Shown piece by piece: positions 28,870 to 37,683 of a DNA stretch of 64,000 nt; within the stretch, counting starts at the first letter, position 1, and each line of letters opens with the position of its first letter. The DNA lies in assembly GCF_004217335.1 (NCBI RefSeq), contig NZ_SHMP01000006.1, forward strand, positions 62,001 through 126,000, written 5' to 3'. The notes beneath the pieces are model-generated. The model saw nothing but the letters and a program-made list of their open reading frames with translations. It made no database searches and had not been told where the DNA came from. A program made the position numbers and the translations under genes. The stretch is from Natrinema hispanicum (GTDB lineage: Archaea; Halobacteriota; Halobacteria; Halobacteriales; Natrialbaceae).

Positions 28870-28989
28870 TACGCGACGGTAGGCGGCGACGCGACAAAGG
28901 GCTGCTGGCGACGGTCGCTCGAGACGCGTCGAGCACCGATTGGGGCGTGACCGAGAGCGCGACTCGAGCGACGTGGGGCCGGTCCGATT

Positions 28990-30132
28990 TTAGTCGAGTA
29001 GCTCCCGTGCGATGATGTTCTTCTGGATTTCGGTCGTGCCCTCGTAGATCTGGGTGATCTTCGAGTCGCGGTAGAACCGCTCGACGGGGAAGTCGTTGAC
29101 GTAGCCGGCCCCGCCATGGATCTGGACGGCCTCGTCGGCAACGTCGACGGCGACGCGGGAGGCGTACTCCTTGGCCATCGAGGCGAGCTTGGTGATGTCG
29201 TTGCTCTGGTCGACGTTCCAGGCAGCCTTGTAGGTCAGGTTGCGCGCAGCCTCGGTCTTCGTGGCCATGTCGGCGAGTTTGTGCTGGATGGCCTGGAACT
29301 CCGAGATCGACTTGCCGAACTGCTCGCGTTCCTGGGCGTACTCGAGGGCGGCCTCGAGCGCGCCCTTCGCAATGCCAAGTCCCTGTGCGGCGACACCGGT
29401 ACGGGTCTCGTCGAAGAAGTACATCTGTTGCATGAACGCGGCGTCGCGGGTGCCGATGAGGTTTGCCTCGGGGACACGGACATCGTCGAGGACGAGTTCG
29501 GCGGTATCGGAGGCCCGGATGCCCATCTTGCCGGTGATCTTGTCGGCAGAAAAGCCGTCACGGTCAGCCTCGACGACGAGCTGGCTGAAACCGTTATAGC
29601 GTCCCTCGGCGTCGGGATCGGTCTCACAGAGAACGACGAAGAAGTCACCGACAGAGCCGTTCGTGATCCACATCTTGGTGCCGTTGATCACCCACTCGTC
29701 GCCGTCTTTTTCAGCGCGGGTCGACACTGAGGAGACGTCCGAGCCGGTGTCGGGTTCCGAAATCGCCGCGCCGGAGATCTTCTCGCCGGCCGCGACCGGC
29801 TCCAAAAAGCGTTCCTTCTGATCTTCGGTCCCGAACTCGCGGATTGCTTCGGTCCCAAACGAACAGGCCATGATCGAGAGCGCGATGCCCGGATCGTGCG
29901 AGAACAGTTCCTCGGCGATGATGACCGACTCGAGCGTCGAGTAGCCGGCCCCGCCGTAGTCGATGGGAATCGAGGCACCAACCAGCCCCATCTCGGCGGC
30001 CTCGTCGACGATGTCGTGTGGAAACGTCTCCGAAGTGTCGTACTCCTCGGCGTTAGGAACAATCTCGTTTTCGGCGAACCGGCGGACTTCGTCGCGGATC
30101 TGCTGGTGTTCCTCAGTGAGCCCGAATTCCAT
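28990..30132 (-). CDS. Acyl-CoA dehydrogenase
   Basis: This 380-residue FAD enzyme oxidises acyl-CoA to enoyl-CoA in beta-oxidation. It has the N-terminal helical domain, the SEPDTGSDVSS flavin/substrate loop and the C-terminal QIYEGTTEIQKN with the catalytic-base Glu. QIHGGAGYVNDFPVERFYRD is the family C-terminal signature. It is divergent from the fused hydroxyacyl-CoA dehydrogenase/enoyl-CoA hydratase gene, so both may share control. A TTTATC box (30155-30160) lies 26 bases before the ATG, implying a leaderless mRNA. A second dehydrogenase lies at 33128. Confidence 0.95.
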   Translation of the reverse strand: MEFGLTEEHQQIRDEVRRFAENEIVPNAEEYDTSETFPHDIVDEAAEMGLVGASIPIDYGGAGYSTLESVIIAEELFSHDPGIALSIMACSFGTEAIREFGTEDQKERFLEPVAAGEKISGAAISEPDTGSDVSSVSTRAEKDGDEWVINGTKMWITNGSVGDFFVVLCETDPDAEGRYNGFSQLVVEADRDGFSADKITGKMGIRASDTAELVLDDVRVPEANLIGTRDAAFMQQMYFFDETRTGVAAQGLGIAKGALEAALEYAQEREQFGKSISEFQAIQHKLADMATKTEAARNLTYKAAWNVDQSNDITKLASMAKEYASRVAVDVADEAVQIHGGAGYVNDFPVERFYRDSKITQIYEGTTEIQKNIIARELLD

Positions 30133-30154
30133 GGGATACTGTTACATGCCACCC

Positions 30155-30160
30155 GATAAA
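30155..30160 (-). promoter_or_regulatory. TATA box of the acyl-CoA dehydrogenase gene
   Basis: TTTATC on the minus strand is about 26 bases from the ATG at 30132. It lies in the 115-base divergent region shared with the fused beta-oxidation gene. Confidence 0.55.
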
Positions 30161-30247
30161 GGGTTTTGTAACCCGAAGTAAACTGAATAAGAGTTTCTAA
30201 TTCTGACGGGGGAAACGTTGAAACGACTTCACATAGGACTACTGATC

Positions 30248-32236
30248 ATGGAGCTCGAGGATATCAACACCATCGCAGTTCTGGGAGCAGGCAACATGGG
30301 TCACGGCATCGCGGAGGTCGCCGCCATCGCGGGCTACGACGTACGGATGCGCGATATCAAAGACGAGTTCGTCCAGAACGGCTACGAGCAGATCGAGTGG
30401 TCGCTGGGCAAGTTCGCCGAAAACGACCAACTCACCGACGAAGCGGCCGACGCAGCCTTAGAACGCGTCACGCCGCTGGTCGACATGGAGGAAGCTGTCG
30501 CCGATGCCGACGTCGTCATCGAGGCCGTCCCCGAACAGATGGAGATCAAAAAAGAGGTCTACACCGACCTCGAGGCGGTCGCTCCTGACCGGGCGATCTT
30601 CGCGACCAATACCTCGAGTCTCTCGATTACGGATCTCTCGGAGGTTACCGACCGGCCCGAACGGTTCTGTGGGATGCACTTTTTCAACCCGCCGATCCGG
30701 ATGGACCTCGTCGAGGTCATCTCCGGGGCACACACCGCAGACGAGACGCTCGATGTCGTCGAGGACTTCGCAGACGACCTCGGAAAGACGCCGGTACGCG
30801 TCCGCAAGGACGTCCCCGGATTCATCGCCAACCGCATCCTCGTTCCGCTGATGAACGAGGCCGCGTGGCTCGTCGAGGACGACATCGCCACGATCGAGGA
30901 GGTCGACGCGACGACGAAATTCGATATCGGGCTGCCGATGGGAAGTTTCGAACTCGCGGACTACGTCGGCATCGACGTCGGCTACCACGTCCTCGAGTAC
31001 ATGCACGAGGTCGCGGGCGAGCGCTACGAGCCGTGCCCGCTGCTGGAATCCAAGGTCGAAAGCGAGGAGTTCGGCCAGAAGTCCGGGAAAGGCTTCTACG
31101 ACTACGAGGACGGCGACGGTGCGGACATCTCGATGGACGAGGAGCTGTTCAGCGAGACCGTCAAGGAGCGCCTGCTCGCCGTGGTCGCGAACGAAGTCGC
31201 CTACCTCGTCGGTGATGACGTCGCATCGCCCACAGAGATCGACACCGCGGTCAAACTCGGCGGCCGCTGGCCGAACGGACCCGCGAAGTTCGCCGACGAG
31301 TACGGCGTCGACGCGCTCGCCGACGCACTCGAGGACGCCTACGCGGAAACAGACCATCCCCGGTACGAGCCGTTCGACTATCTCGCCACCGTCGCCGAAG
31401 AAGGTGGCTTCTACGACGACGCAAGCGCGGGCGAAACGGACGGAATGCCGGAGTTCGAGACGATCGGGCTGACCTACCCCAGAGACGGGGTTGCACAGAT
31501 CGAACTCGACCGGCCCCAGCAGATGAACTCCATCAGCATCACGCTCGTCGAGGAACTCGGAACCGCACTCGACCGTGTCGATGACGACGACAGCGTTCGC
31601 GCACTCCTGCTGACAGGGGCCGGCTCGAAGGCGTTCTCCGCGGGTGCAGACTTCATGAGTATCGCCGGCAGCGGTGCCGACCCCTACGAGGCGATCGAAC
31701 TCTCGAAGGACGGCCAGGAGACGTTTGGCCGCCTCGAGGAACTCGAGTTGCCGGTCGTCGCCGCCATCGACGGCTACTGTCTCGGCGGCGGAATGGAGCT
31801 CGCGATGTGTGCCGACATCCGGCTCGCGACCACGCGCTCGGAGTTCGGGCAACCCGAGTTCGATCTCGGCTTGCTCCCGGGCTGGGGTGGCACCCAGCGT
31901 CTGCAGCGCATCGTCGGCATGGGCCGTGCAAAGGAAATCATCTTCACCGCAGAGCGGTTCCCTGCCGAGGAAATGGCCGAGTTCGGCTTTGTCAACGAGG
32001 TCGTCGAACCCGACGAGTTCGAGACGGCCGCACACGACTACGCCGAGAAACTTGCCGGTGGCCCGCCACTTGCGATGCGCTATACGAAACGGGCGATGCA
32101 CAAAGGCTGGGACAACCACGAAGCCGGACTCGAGATCGAATCGCTGGGCTTTGGCCACGTCGTCAACTCCGAGGACGTTCACGAGGGCATCAACGCCTTC
32201 TTCGGTGACGACGAACCCGAGTTCGAAGGACGATAA
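30248..32236 (+). CDS. 3-hydroxyacyl-CoA dehydrogenase/enoyl-CoA hydratase fusion
   Basis: The 662-residue fusion begins MELEDINT, preferred over an upstream ATG at 30218. Residues about 1-390 are the NAD-dependent dehydrogenase: GAGNMGHGIAE Rossmann motif, CGMHFFNPP substrate segment and GKGFYDYED. Residues about 405-660 are a crotonase-fold hydratase with SAGADFMSI and DGYCLGGGMELAMCADIR (oxyanion hole) and the acid-loop PEFDLGLLPGWGGTQRL. It carries out the hydration and second oxidation steps of beta-oxidation. The order (dehydrogenase first) is the one common in archaea, the reverse of bacterial FadB. Confidence 0.95.
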   Translation: MELEDINTIAVLGAGNMGHGIAEVAAIAGYDVRMRDIKDEFVQNGYEQIEWSLGKFAENDQLTDEAADAALERVTPLVDMEEAVADADVVIEAVPEQMEIKKEVYTDLEAVAPDRAIFATNTSSLSITDLSEVTDRPERFCGMHFFNPPIRMDLVEVISGAHTADETLDVVEDFADDLGKTPVRVRKDVPGFIANRILVPLMNEAAWLVEDDIATIEEVDATTKFDIGLPMGSFELADYVGIDVGYHVLEYMHEVAGERYEPCPLLESKVESEEFGQKSGKGFYDYEDGDGADISMDEELFSETVKERLLAVVANEVAYLVGDDVASPTEIDTAVKLGGRWPNGPAKFADEYGVDALADALEDAYAETDHPRYEPFDYLATVAEEGGFYDDASAGETDGMPEFETIGLTYPRDGVAQIELDRPQQMNSISITLVEELGTALDRVDDDDSVRALLLTGAGSKAFSAGADFMSIAGSGADPYEAIELSKDGQETFGRLEELELPVVAAIDGYCLGGGMELAMCADIRLATTRSEFGQPEFDLGLLPGWGGTQRLQRIVGMGRAKEIIFTAERFPAEEMAEFGFVNEVVEPDEFETAAHDYAEKLAGGPPLAMRYTKRAMHKGWDNHEAGLEIESLGFGHVVNSEDVHEGINAFFGDDEPEFEGR

Positions 32237-32405
32237 TCTCGGCCTCGCTGCCGGCTGCGAGTCGACCAACACCGGTGACACCCGCCGTAGATCAGCGTGG
32301 CTATCGAGGAAGCGGTCGGACTGTCCGCTCGGCAGTGAAATGGTCGCGAGATTTATCACCCAGAGGTACCATTGGTGACGCGTGGCTGTAACCGATGATG
32401 AGAAC

Positions 32406-32410
32406 GGAGG
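32406..32410 (+). promoter_or_regulatory. Shine-Dalgarno site of the HalX regulator gene
   Basis: GGAGG lies 9 bases before the ATG at 32420. With an AGATTTATC box near 32350, this is one of the few transcripts here that seems to have a real leader (about 39 bases). Confidence 0.5.
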
Positions 32411-32419
32411 GGTTACTTC

Positions 32420-32992
32420 ATGACTGACGGGATCGAGGTGCTCGTCGTCGACGATGAGGCCCGGCTCGCCGACCTGTTTGCTGCCTGGCTCCAGAGCGAC
32501 TGGACGGTCGAGACGGCCTACGATGGCGAGGAAGCGCTCGCAGCGATGACCGACTCCGTCGAGGTCGTCCTGCTCGACCGGCGGATGCCAGGACTCTCCG
32601 GCGACGACGTCCTCGAGCGAATCCGCGAGCAGGGATACGATTCGCGGGTCGTCATGGTAACGGCGGTCGACCCGGACTTCGATATCATCGAGTTGGGCTT
32701 CGACGACTACCTCGTCAAGCCGGTCGCAAAGGACGACCTCCTCGAGATGGTCGACGACGTCGTCGCCCGCTCGGAGTACGAGGCGGATATTCAGGAGTAC
32801 TACGCACTCGTGTCGAAGAAAGCGCTGCTGGAGGCGGAGAAAACCGACCGCGAACTCGCGACCAACGAGGAGTACCAAGACCTCCGTGACCGCGTCGACG
32901 AACTCGAGGCGCGCGTCGACGAAACGGTCGCCGAGATGACCACACACGACGAGTTCGTCGGTGCGTTTCAGGACCTGCCGTCCGATGAATAG
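32420..32992 (+). CDS. HalX-domain response regulator
   Basis: This 190-residue protein starts with a receiver domain: acidic pocket VLVVDDEARL, phospho-acceptor Asp in VVLLDRRMPG (near residue 52) and the conserved Lys in DYLVKPV. A HalX domain follows: a coiled-coil-like acidic helical region ending near residue 175. No DNA-binding domain is seen, so HalX probably mediates protein contacts. No histidine kinase is adjacent, so the partner is unknown. GGAGG 9 bases before the ATG suggests a leadered mRNA. Confidence 0.92.
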   Translation: MTDGIEVLVVDDEARLADLFAAWLQSDWTVETAYDGEEALAAMTDSVEVVLLDRRMPGLSGDDVLERIREQGYDSRVVMVTAVDPDFDIIELGFDDYLVKPVAKDDLLEMVDDVVARSEYEADIQEYYALVSKKALLEAEKTDRELATNEEYQDLRDRVDELEARVDETVAEMTTHDEFVGAFQDLPSDE

Positions 32993-33127
32993 CCGTCAAT
33001 TTCGAACTCGAACGGGCCCCTCCATCCTCGCGTTCTGCTGCGGTGCCTGCTGCTCTCTCTTCCGGTAGCGACGTCGGTGATCGGAGCGGACGAAGACGGC
33101 TTCGCTATGGCCGCGGACGGACAGACA

Positions 33128-34279
33128 TCAAGGTGCCTGCCGATAGATCAGATTGCGCTGGATTTCGTTTGCGCCCTCGTAGATGACCGGGACCCGCGCG
33201 TCGCGGTAGACGCGGGCGATCCGGCGTTCGTCCAGGATGGATCGCCCGCCGTGGAACTGCATAGCCTGCTCGGCGATGTCGACGGCTGTTTCGGTCGCTT
33301 TCGTCTTCGCCATTGCTGCCCAGTAGCCCGCGCGGTCCCGGTTTGCGACGTGCTCGCAGGCACGCCATGTGAGCGTCCGGGCGCTCTCGAACTCGAGGAG
33401 CATCTCCGCGAGGCCGTGCTGGACCGACTGGAAGTCGCTGATCGTCCGGCCGAACTCCTCGCGGTCGCGAGTAAACTCCCAGGCTTCCTCGATGGCGGCC
33501 GCAGCGAGACCGAGACCGTGGCCGGCGACGGCGATGCGGCCGTGATTGAAAAAGTCCGCGAGCAGCATGAAGCCGGCCCCCTCCGCGCCGATCAGGTTCG
33601 CTGCGGGAATCCGGCAGTCGTCGAACTCGATGTGGGCCTGCTTGGAGGCACGCATCGCCATCTTTTCGGGAATGTGCTCGGCGTCGTAACCATCCGTGTC
33701 GGTCGGGACGATGAACAGCGAGTGGTTCCCGTAGGGATTGTCCTCATCATCGCCGGTACGGGCATAGACGGTAATCCAGTCTGCTTCGACGCCGTTGCCG
33801 ACCCAGTACTTCTCGCCGTTGATGACGTACTCGTCGCCGTCCCGTTCAGCCCGGGTCTGCATCCCTGCGAGATCACTCCCGGTGTCGGGCTCCGAGACCG
33901 CAAGTCCGGAGCGCTGTTCACCCTCCGCGACCGGTCGAAGGTACGTCTCGCATTGCTCGTCAGTGCCGTGCTCGGCGGTGATCTCACAGCCGAAACTCGC
34001 CAACTGTAACGTCAGCGCGATTCCCGCGTCGGCCCGGTAGAACTCCTCCGTGAGTGCGAGCAACTGCGCGAGATCGAATCCGCGCCCGCCCCACTCCTCG
34101 GGAATGTCCTGTGCCACGAGACCGGCGTCCCGCCCCGCCTCGAGGATCTCCTCGGGATACTCGCCGGCCTGGAAGTACTCCCGGGCGTTCGGTTCGATGT
34201 GGTCGCGTGCGAACGCGCGGGCTTCGGCTTTGATCTCGCGTGCGTGGTCCGGAACGAGCTGCTCGTCGAGTAGGTCCAT
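33128..34279 (-). CDS. Acyl-CoA dehydrogenase
   Basis: This 383-residue enzyme is of the same family as the gene at 28990 but is clearly a separate paralogue. It has VSEPDTGSDLAG, the INGEKYWVGNG segment, the C-terminal MQFHGGRSILDER signature and VIYEGANEIQRN with the catalytic Glu. It is likely a different chain-length or branched-chain specificity; the sequence does not decide which. It stands alone, convergent with the HalX regulator gene. Confidence 0.94.
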   Translation of the reverse strand: MDLLDEQLVPDHAREIKAEARAFARDHIEPNAREYFQAGEYPEEILEAGRDAGLVAQDIPEEWGGRGFDLAQLLALTEEFYRADAGIALTLQLASFGCEITAEHGTDEQCETYLRPVAEGEQRSGLAVSEPDTGSDLAGMQTRAERDGDEYVINGEKYWVGNGVEADWITVYARTGDDEDNPYGNHSLFIVPTDTDGYDAEHIPEKMAMRASKQAHIEFDDCRIPAANLIGAEGAGFMLLADFFNHGRIAVAGHGLGLAAAAIEEAWEFTRDREEFGRTISDFQSVQHGLAEMLLEFESARTLTWRACEHVANRDRAGYWAAMAKTKATETAVDIAEQAMQFHGGRSILDERRIARVYRDARVPVIYEGANEIQRNLIYRQAP

Positions 34280-34354
34280 GCCATGTTGAACGCCCCCATG
34301 GTGAAAATAACCAAGGGCGAACAGTGCAATTCGTACTGGGGACCGTCGGGAGCG

Positions 34355-34732
34355 CTAGCCGGCGAATCCGGACAGCAACCACTCGTTGTCGTCACCTTCC
34401 TCGTCCACGATACTCGGGGCGCTGACGAGCACGAACGCGCTCTCGTCGTCACCGTTGCGGATCTGGCGCGTCGATTCGGGCGGGATCCAGAGTGCGTCGC
34501 CAGCCTCCATGTCGACCGGCTCGTCGTCGACGACGACCGTCGCCTCCCCCTCGATAAGCACGTAGACTTCTTCGTGGTCGTTGGCCGTGTGATCGTGGGG
34601 TTTGCTCTTCCAGTCCGGATCACAGCGAGCGATCGTTACCCCGACCTGCTCGGTCTCGAGTGGATCGCTGAGAAAATGCATCGCACTCGAGACCTGCTCG
34701 ACGTCCTCGTAGTTGACCTTCCGGTATGTCAT
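34355..34732 (-). CDS. Cupin-domain protein
   Basis: This 125-residue single-cupin protein has metal motif 1 in KSKPHDHTANDHEEVYVLIEG (His residues and Glu) and motif 2 PPESTRQIRNGD, in which the usual second-motif His is replaced. A beta-barrel fold is expected. It could be a sugar or organic-acid isomerase, a dioxygenase-like enzyme or a ligand sensor. Immediately upstream is a long inverted repeat overlapping its promoter region. Start at 34732. Confidence 0.85.
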   Translation of the reverse strand: MTYRKVNYEDVEQVSSAMHFLSDPLETEQVGVTIARCDPDWKSKPHDHTANDHEEVYVLIEGEATVVVDDEPVDMEAGDALWIPPESTRQIRNGDDESAFVLVSAPSIVDEEGDDNEWLLSGFAG

Positions 34733-34763
34733 ATTTCCTCATTCGCGGGGGTGACAGTAAAAC

Positions 34764-34845
34764 TATACTGTTGGCCACCACGGCTCACACACAGATCGCA
34801 CTCGAGTCGGGATCAGGTGTTCACGGGCTGGTGGCCAACAGTATA
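34764..34845. repeat. Perfect 17-bp inverted repeat with 48-base loop
   Basis: TATACTGTTGGCCACCA (34764-34780) is exactly complementary to TGGTGGCCAACAGTATA (34829-34845). It lies between the NikR-like gene stop and the cupin gene start. The left arm overlaps the cupin promoter, where the minus strand reads TATAGTTTTACTG about 30 bases before the ATG. It could be an operator pair, a terminator hairpin for the NikR-like gene or a tiny mobile element remnant; I see no flanking duplication. Confidence 0.85.
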
Positions 34846-34863
34846 CGCGTTCATTGCGCGGCG

Positions 34864-35289
34864 CTAGTCCTGTGCGATCGGATCGAAGCTGTCGACCGGG
34901 ATGACCGAGTAGTCGACGGTCAGCGCGTCTTTGGTCGCCCGGATCTTCCCGACGAACGTCGAAATATCCTCGAGTTCACCTTCGAGAACGAACAGTTCCA
35001 TGCAGTAGTGATCGCCGACGTGGCTGTGGAAATTCGACGCGACGAGGTCTTCGTGTTCGTGACGCAGGTGCATCATCCGTTCTTCGACCTTCGTCGTTTC
35101 GTAATCGAACAAGACCGTAACGATGCCCATCAGATCGCGTTCCTCGAGTCGGGTGTCCTCGAACTCGCCCAGCAGGTTCCGCGAGGCTTCCCTGACGACT
35201 TCGCTCCGGCCGGTGTAGCCGTGCTCGTCGGCGAACTGATCGAGTCGCTCCAAGAGTTCGTCCGGCATCGAGACGCTGACGACTGCCAT
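34864..35289 (-). CDS. NikR-like ribbon-helix-helix metal-responsive regulator
   Basis: This 141-residue protein has an N-terminal RHH DNA-binding strand/helix ([24 protein letters not shown]) and a C-terminal ACT-like regulatory domain. The nickel ligands of NikR are kept: His77, His88, His90 and Cys96 correspond one for one to E. coli His76, His87, His89 and Cys95. It should repress target genes when nickel (or a similar metal) is bound. The start at 35289 is favoured by a TTAATA box centred 27 bases upstream; an in-frame start 12 bases earlier lies before the predicted mRNA start. No nickel transporter is adjacent. Confidence 0.9.
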   Translation of the reverse strand: MAVVSVSMPDELLERLDQFADEHGYTGRSEVVREASRNLLGEFEDTRLEERDLMGIVTVLFDYETTKVEERMMHLRHEHEDLVASNFHSHVGDHYCMELFVLEGELEDISTFVGKIRATKDALTVDYSVIPVDSFDPIAQD

Positions 35290-35312
35290 ATAATAAACCA
35301 ACCGCTATGAAC

Positions 35313-35319
35313 TATTAAG
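35313..35319 (-). promoter_or_regulatory. TATA box of the nikR-like gene
   Basis: The minus strand reads CTTAATA, centred about 27 bases before the ATG at 35289. It predicts a leaderless transcript. Confidence 0.5.
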
Positions 35320-35351
35320 GATTATCATCACAACTCGAGCCGACGATCGGC

Positions 35352-36122
35352 CTACACGTGATCTGCAGGGAGCAGATCATCGAACGCCTGTTCTGCAAGC
35401 CACTCACAGAGCTGTACGAGCTGGTCGCTGGCTGCCTCGAACAGCTGAGCGCCTTTTTCGGCCGTCGCGTCCGTTTGGTCGCCGAACACGCCGTTGTCGC
35501 TGTTGTCGATCGCGTCGTAGTACGTTCGCGAGCCGTGTTTGACCGTTCCGGCATCCTCAACGGTTGGGATACCGGTATCCCGGGCCTCCTCGAGACGCTC
35601 GTCGTGGACCAGCTCCGGCTCGAGGTACTTGATCATCGCCGTCTCTTTCGGCCCGCCGTGTGGTCCGTTCTGAGCGAAGAGATCGTCGACCAGTTCCGGA
35701 ATCGACTCGTCCCACATCCATTCGATCGCGTAGGCGACTTCCGCTTGCCGAAGACGGGCACCGACTTCCCGGAGATGCTGGACGTTGCCGCCGTGGGCGT
35801 TGACGTAGATCACGCGGTCGATCCCGTGGGCGGTCAGATTCCGCGTCAGCGACTCCATGTACTGGCGAAACGCCGGCGGCTCGACCCACATCGTTCCGTG
35901 GAACTGTCGATGATGGCCGCTGACGCCGACGTTGATCGTCGGCGTACAGAGATAGCCGGTCCGGTCGGCGGCTTCCCGAGCTAACGCCTCCGCGATCAGG
36001 TGGTCGGTCGCCTCCGGCAAGTGCGGGCCGTGCTGTTCCGTCGAGCCGAGTGGCACAAGCGCGAGCGATTCCGAGTCGAAGTAGGTCTCGAGGTCCGGCC
36101 ATGCTTCGTCGGCGAGGTACAT
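35352..36122 (-). CDS. Creatininase-family amidohydrolase
   Basis: This protein of about 256 residues starts at MYLADEAW. The metal-binding motif VPLGSTEQHGPHLP (Glu and His ligands) is near residue 25, SGHHRQF near 75 and YVNAHGGN near 115. The family includes creatininase and the formamide hydrolases of riboflavin/F420 synthesis (ArfB). GTP cyclohydrolase III (ArfA), whose product ArfB uses, lies in this window at 43636, so ArfB activity is a reasonable candidate but unproved. Longer upstream starts have poor composition. Confidence 0.9.
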   Translation of the reverse strand: MYLADEAWPDLETYFDSESLALVPLGSTEQHGPHLPEATDHLIAEALAREAADRTGYLCTPTINVGVSGHHRQFHGTMWVEPPAFRQYMESLTRNLTAHGIDRVIYVNAHGGNVQHLREVGARLRQAEVAYAIEWMWDESIPELVDDLFAQNGPHGGPKETAMIKYLEPELVHDERLEEARDTGIPTVEDAGTVKHGSRTYYDAIDNSDNGVFGDQTDATAEKGAQLFEAASDQLVQLCEWLAEQAFDDLLPADHV

Positions 36123-36284
36123 ACGTACTCTCTCGTGTGGATCATCAATAGCGTAGTGGGAAACCCCGGCACACGAATGTCCACCGTCCGGAGACGAGAA
36201 CGCGTGCCAACGCGACATCGAGACGATCGCTGGTCGGTCTGGTCGGCCACGAAGGAGTCACACGTAGAACAGTGCTACTGATGG

Positions 36285-36308
36285 GCTGCCGTCGGAAAAC
36301 ACGGCAGC
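36285..36308. repeat. Hairpin in the divergent creatininase/membrane-protein region
   Basis: GCTGCCGT (36285-36292) pairs perfectly with ACGGCAGC (36301-36308) across an 8-base loop. It sits between the divergent starts at 36122 and 36360. It may be an operator or an RNA hairpin; no partner motif was found elsewhere. Confidence 0.5.
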
Positions 36309-36359
36309 GACCCGACGCTGTCCACTGCCGGTCTGATCTCTCGTGCGTGGTCGACTCGT

Positions 36360-36866
36360 ATGAGTGTAGTCAGCCAACAGCTATATATTCCGGCACCGAC
36401 TCAACCCGGCAAAGCGGTGCACGACGTGATTCCGACACTACCCGATTCGGATCGAACCCTGCTCGCCGCCTCGCTCACCTGTTTCGCCATCACCGGCGTC
36501 GCGAACGCCGCCGTCGACGGGGTCGAATTAACGCTCGGAGCGACCGCGCTCGCCATCATCGGCGTCTACGGCGTCGCTCGCTATGCCCAGTCGGTCACAC
36601 GGCGTACGCTCGCGCAGACGGCGCTTGGCCTGTGGCTGTCGTTTCTCGGAGTCGCCAGCACGCACGCTGTCGGCCTCGAGACGGTCGGTGCCGCCGTGCC
36701 GGGGCCCGCTGCGGTGACGGTCGTCGCCCTCACTGCAATCACGTGGGCAACGCTGCTTGCAGCCGCCGGCGCGACGCTCTTTCTCGGCTTCCGCGAGTAC
36801 GGCTCGCCGGCCCCGGCTGACGAACAGGTCATCGACGGCGAGACCTCCGATTACTCGACGCGGTAA
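36360..36866 (+). CDS. Integral membrane protein, function unknown
   Basis: This 168-residue protein has four hydrophobic segments (about 33-50, 55-75, 85-105 and 115-145) after a polar N-terminus. It is Ala/Val/Thr-rich with a short acidic tail. No family or catalytic residue is recognised. Its last 16 bases overlap the end of the convergent methyltransferase gene. The true start could lie further in (near residue 25), as the first residues look non-conserved. Confidence 0.65.
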   Translation: MSVVSQQLYIPAPTQPGKAVHDVIPTLPDSDRTLLAASLTCFAITGVANAAVDGVELTLGATALAIIGVYGVARYAQSVTRRTLAQTALGLWLSFLGVASTHAVGLETVGAAVPGPAAVTVVALTAITWATLLAAAGATLFLGFREYGSPAPADEQVIDGETSDYSTR

Positions 36867-37519
36867 CTCACCGCGATTCCTTCGCCAAGCGGGAGCACTC
36901 CCGTCTCGAAGGCCGGGTCGGCACGGACCGTCTCGAGGTAGTCGATGATTCCTTGCGTGTGGTCGTTCGTCTCGTCCACCGGGCTGTCCTCGGCCCACGC
37001 GAGGAGGTCGTCGAAGTCGATGATGCCGGCCGTGATCGCGTTGTCGGCGATGACGACGCCGCCGACAGGGATCTTCGAGCGGACAGCCTCGAACGCGTCC
37101 GCGTACCGATCCTTTTCGTGATCGATCAGGACGACGTCGAACGGCCCATCGTAGCGGTCGATCGTCGCCATCGCGTCACCGTGTTCGTATCGTGCGATCC
37201 CGTCGTAGCCACCCGCAGCCATGTACTCGCGGGCGAGCTCGAGTTCGTCTTCGTCGACTTCGGTGAGGACGATCTCGCCGTCGTCTGGGAGGGCATCCGC
37301 GAACCAGTAGGCGGAGTAGCCATACCCCGAGCCGAACTCGAAGATCCGTTCAGCGCCGTTCAATCGGGCGACGAACCGGAGAAACGCGCCGACCTCGGGG
37401 CCAACGTGGGGAAACCCCTCCGCGGTGGCGTACTCGTCCATCTCGAGCAGCGTCTCGTCGGGGTCCGGACCGACCGCACGCACGAAGCGGGCGATGTCGT
37501 CGGTAAGAACGTCGGTCAT
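36851..37519 (-). CDS. SAM-dependent O-methyltransferase (COMT-type)
   Basis: This 222-residue class I methyltransferase begins MTDVLTDDIARF. The SAM-binding motif is FEFGSGYGYSAYWFA (near 65-80), the acidic strand end LTEVDED, and the third motif DVVLIDHEKDRY, in which Asp residues bind a divalent metal in catechol-type O-methyltransferases. VGGVVIADNA is the family post-motif. The start at 37519 is the first Met in conserved sequence; an upstream extension of about 160 codons is Arg-rich and spurious. The substrate is unknown. Confidence 0.88.
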   Translation of the reverse strand: MTDVLTDDIARFVRAVGPDPDETLLEMDEYATAEGFPHVGPEVGAFLRFVARLNGAERIFEFGSGYGYSAYWFADALPDDGEIVLTEVDEDELELAREYMAAGGYDGIARYEHGDAMATIDRYDGPFDVVLIDHEKDRYADAFEAVRSKIPVGGVVIADNAITAGIIDFDDLLAWAEDSPVDETNDHTQGIIDYLETVRADPAFETGVLPLGEGIAVSYRVE

Positions 37520-37683
37520 ACGAGGGCATACGGTCGCGAACACAAATACTGTCGGCCATCGCTGAGCGGCTCCGGCACGGACTATCCGGCGGGCCGCCAC
37601 ACTGTTTGCCAGCCTGCCCGGCGCTCGCACCCACGCGAGCGACAGTATCCTTTTTGCCACTCGGAACCATCCTTTCGACCGAC

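Noticed and set aside
30458..32947. Long minus-strand open frame opposite the fused beta-oxidation gene and HalX regulator
   Set aside because: It spans two unrelated plus-strand genes and the gap between them, and has no family features.
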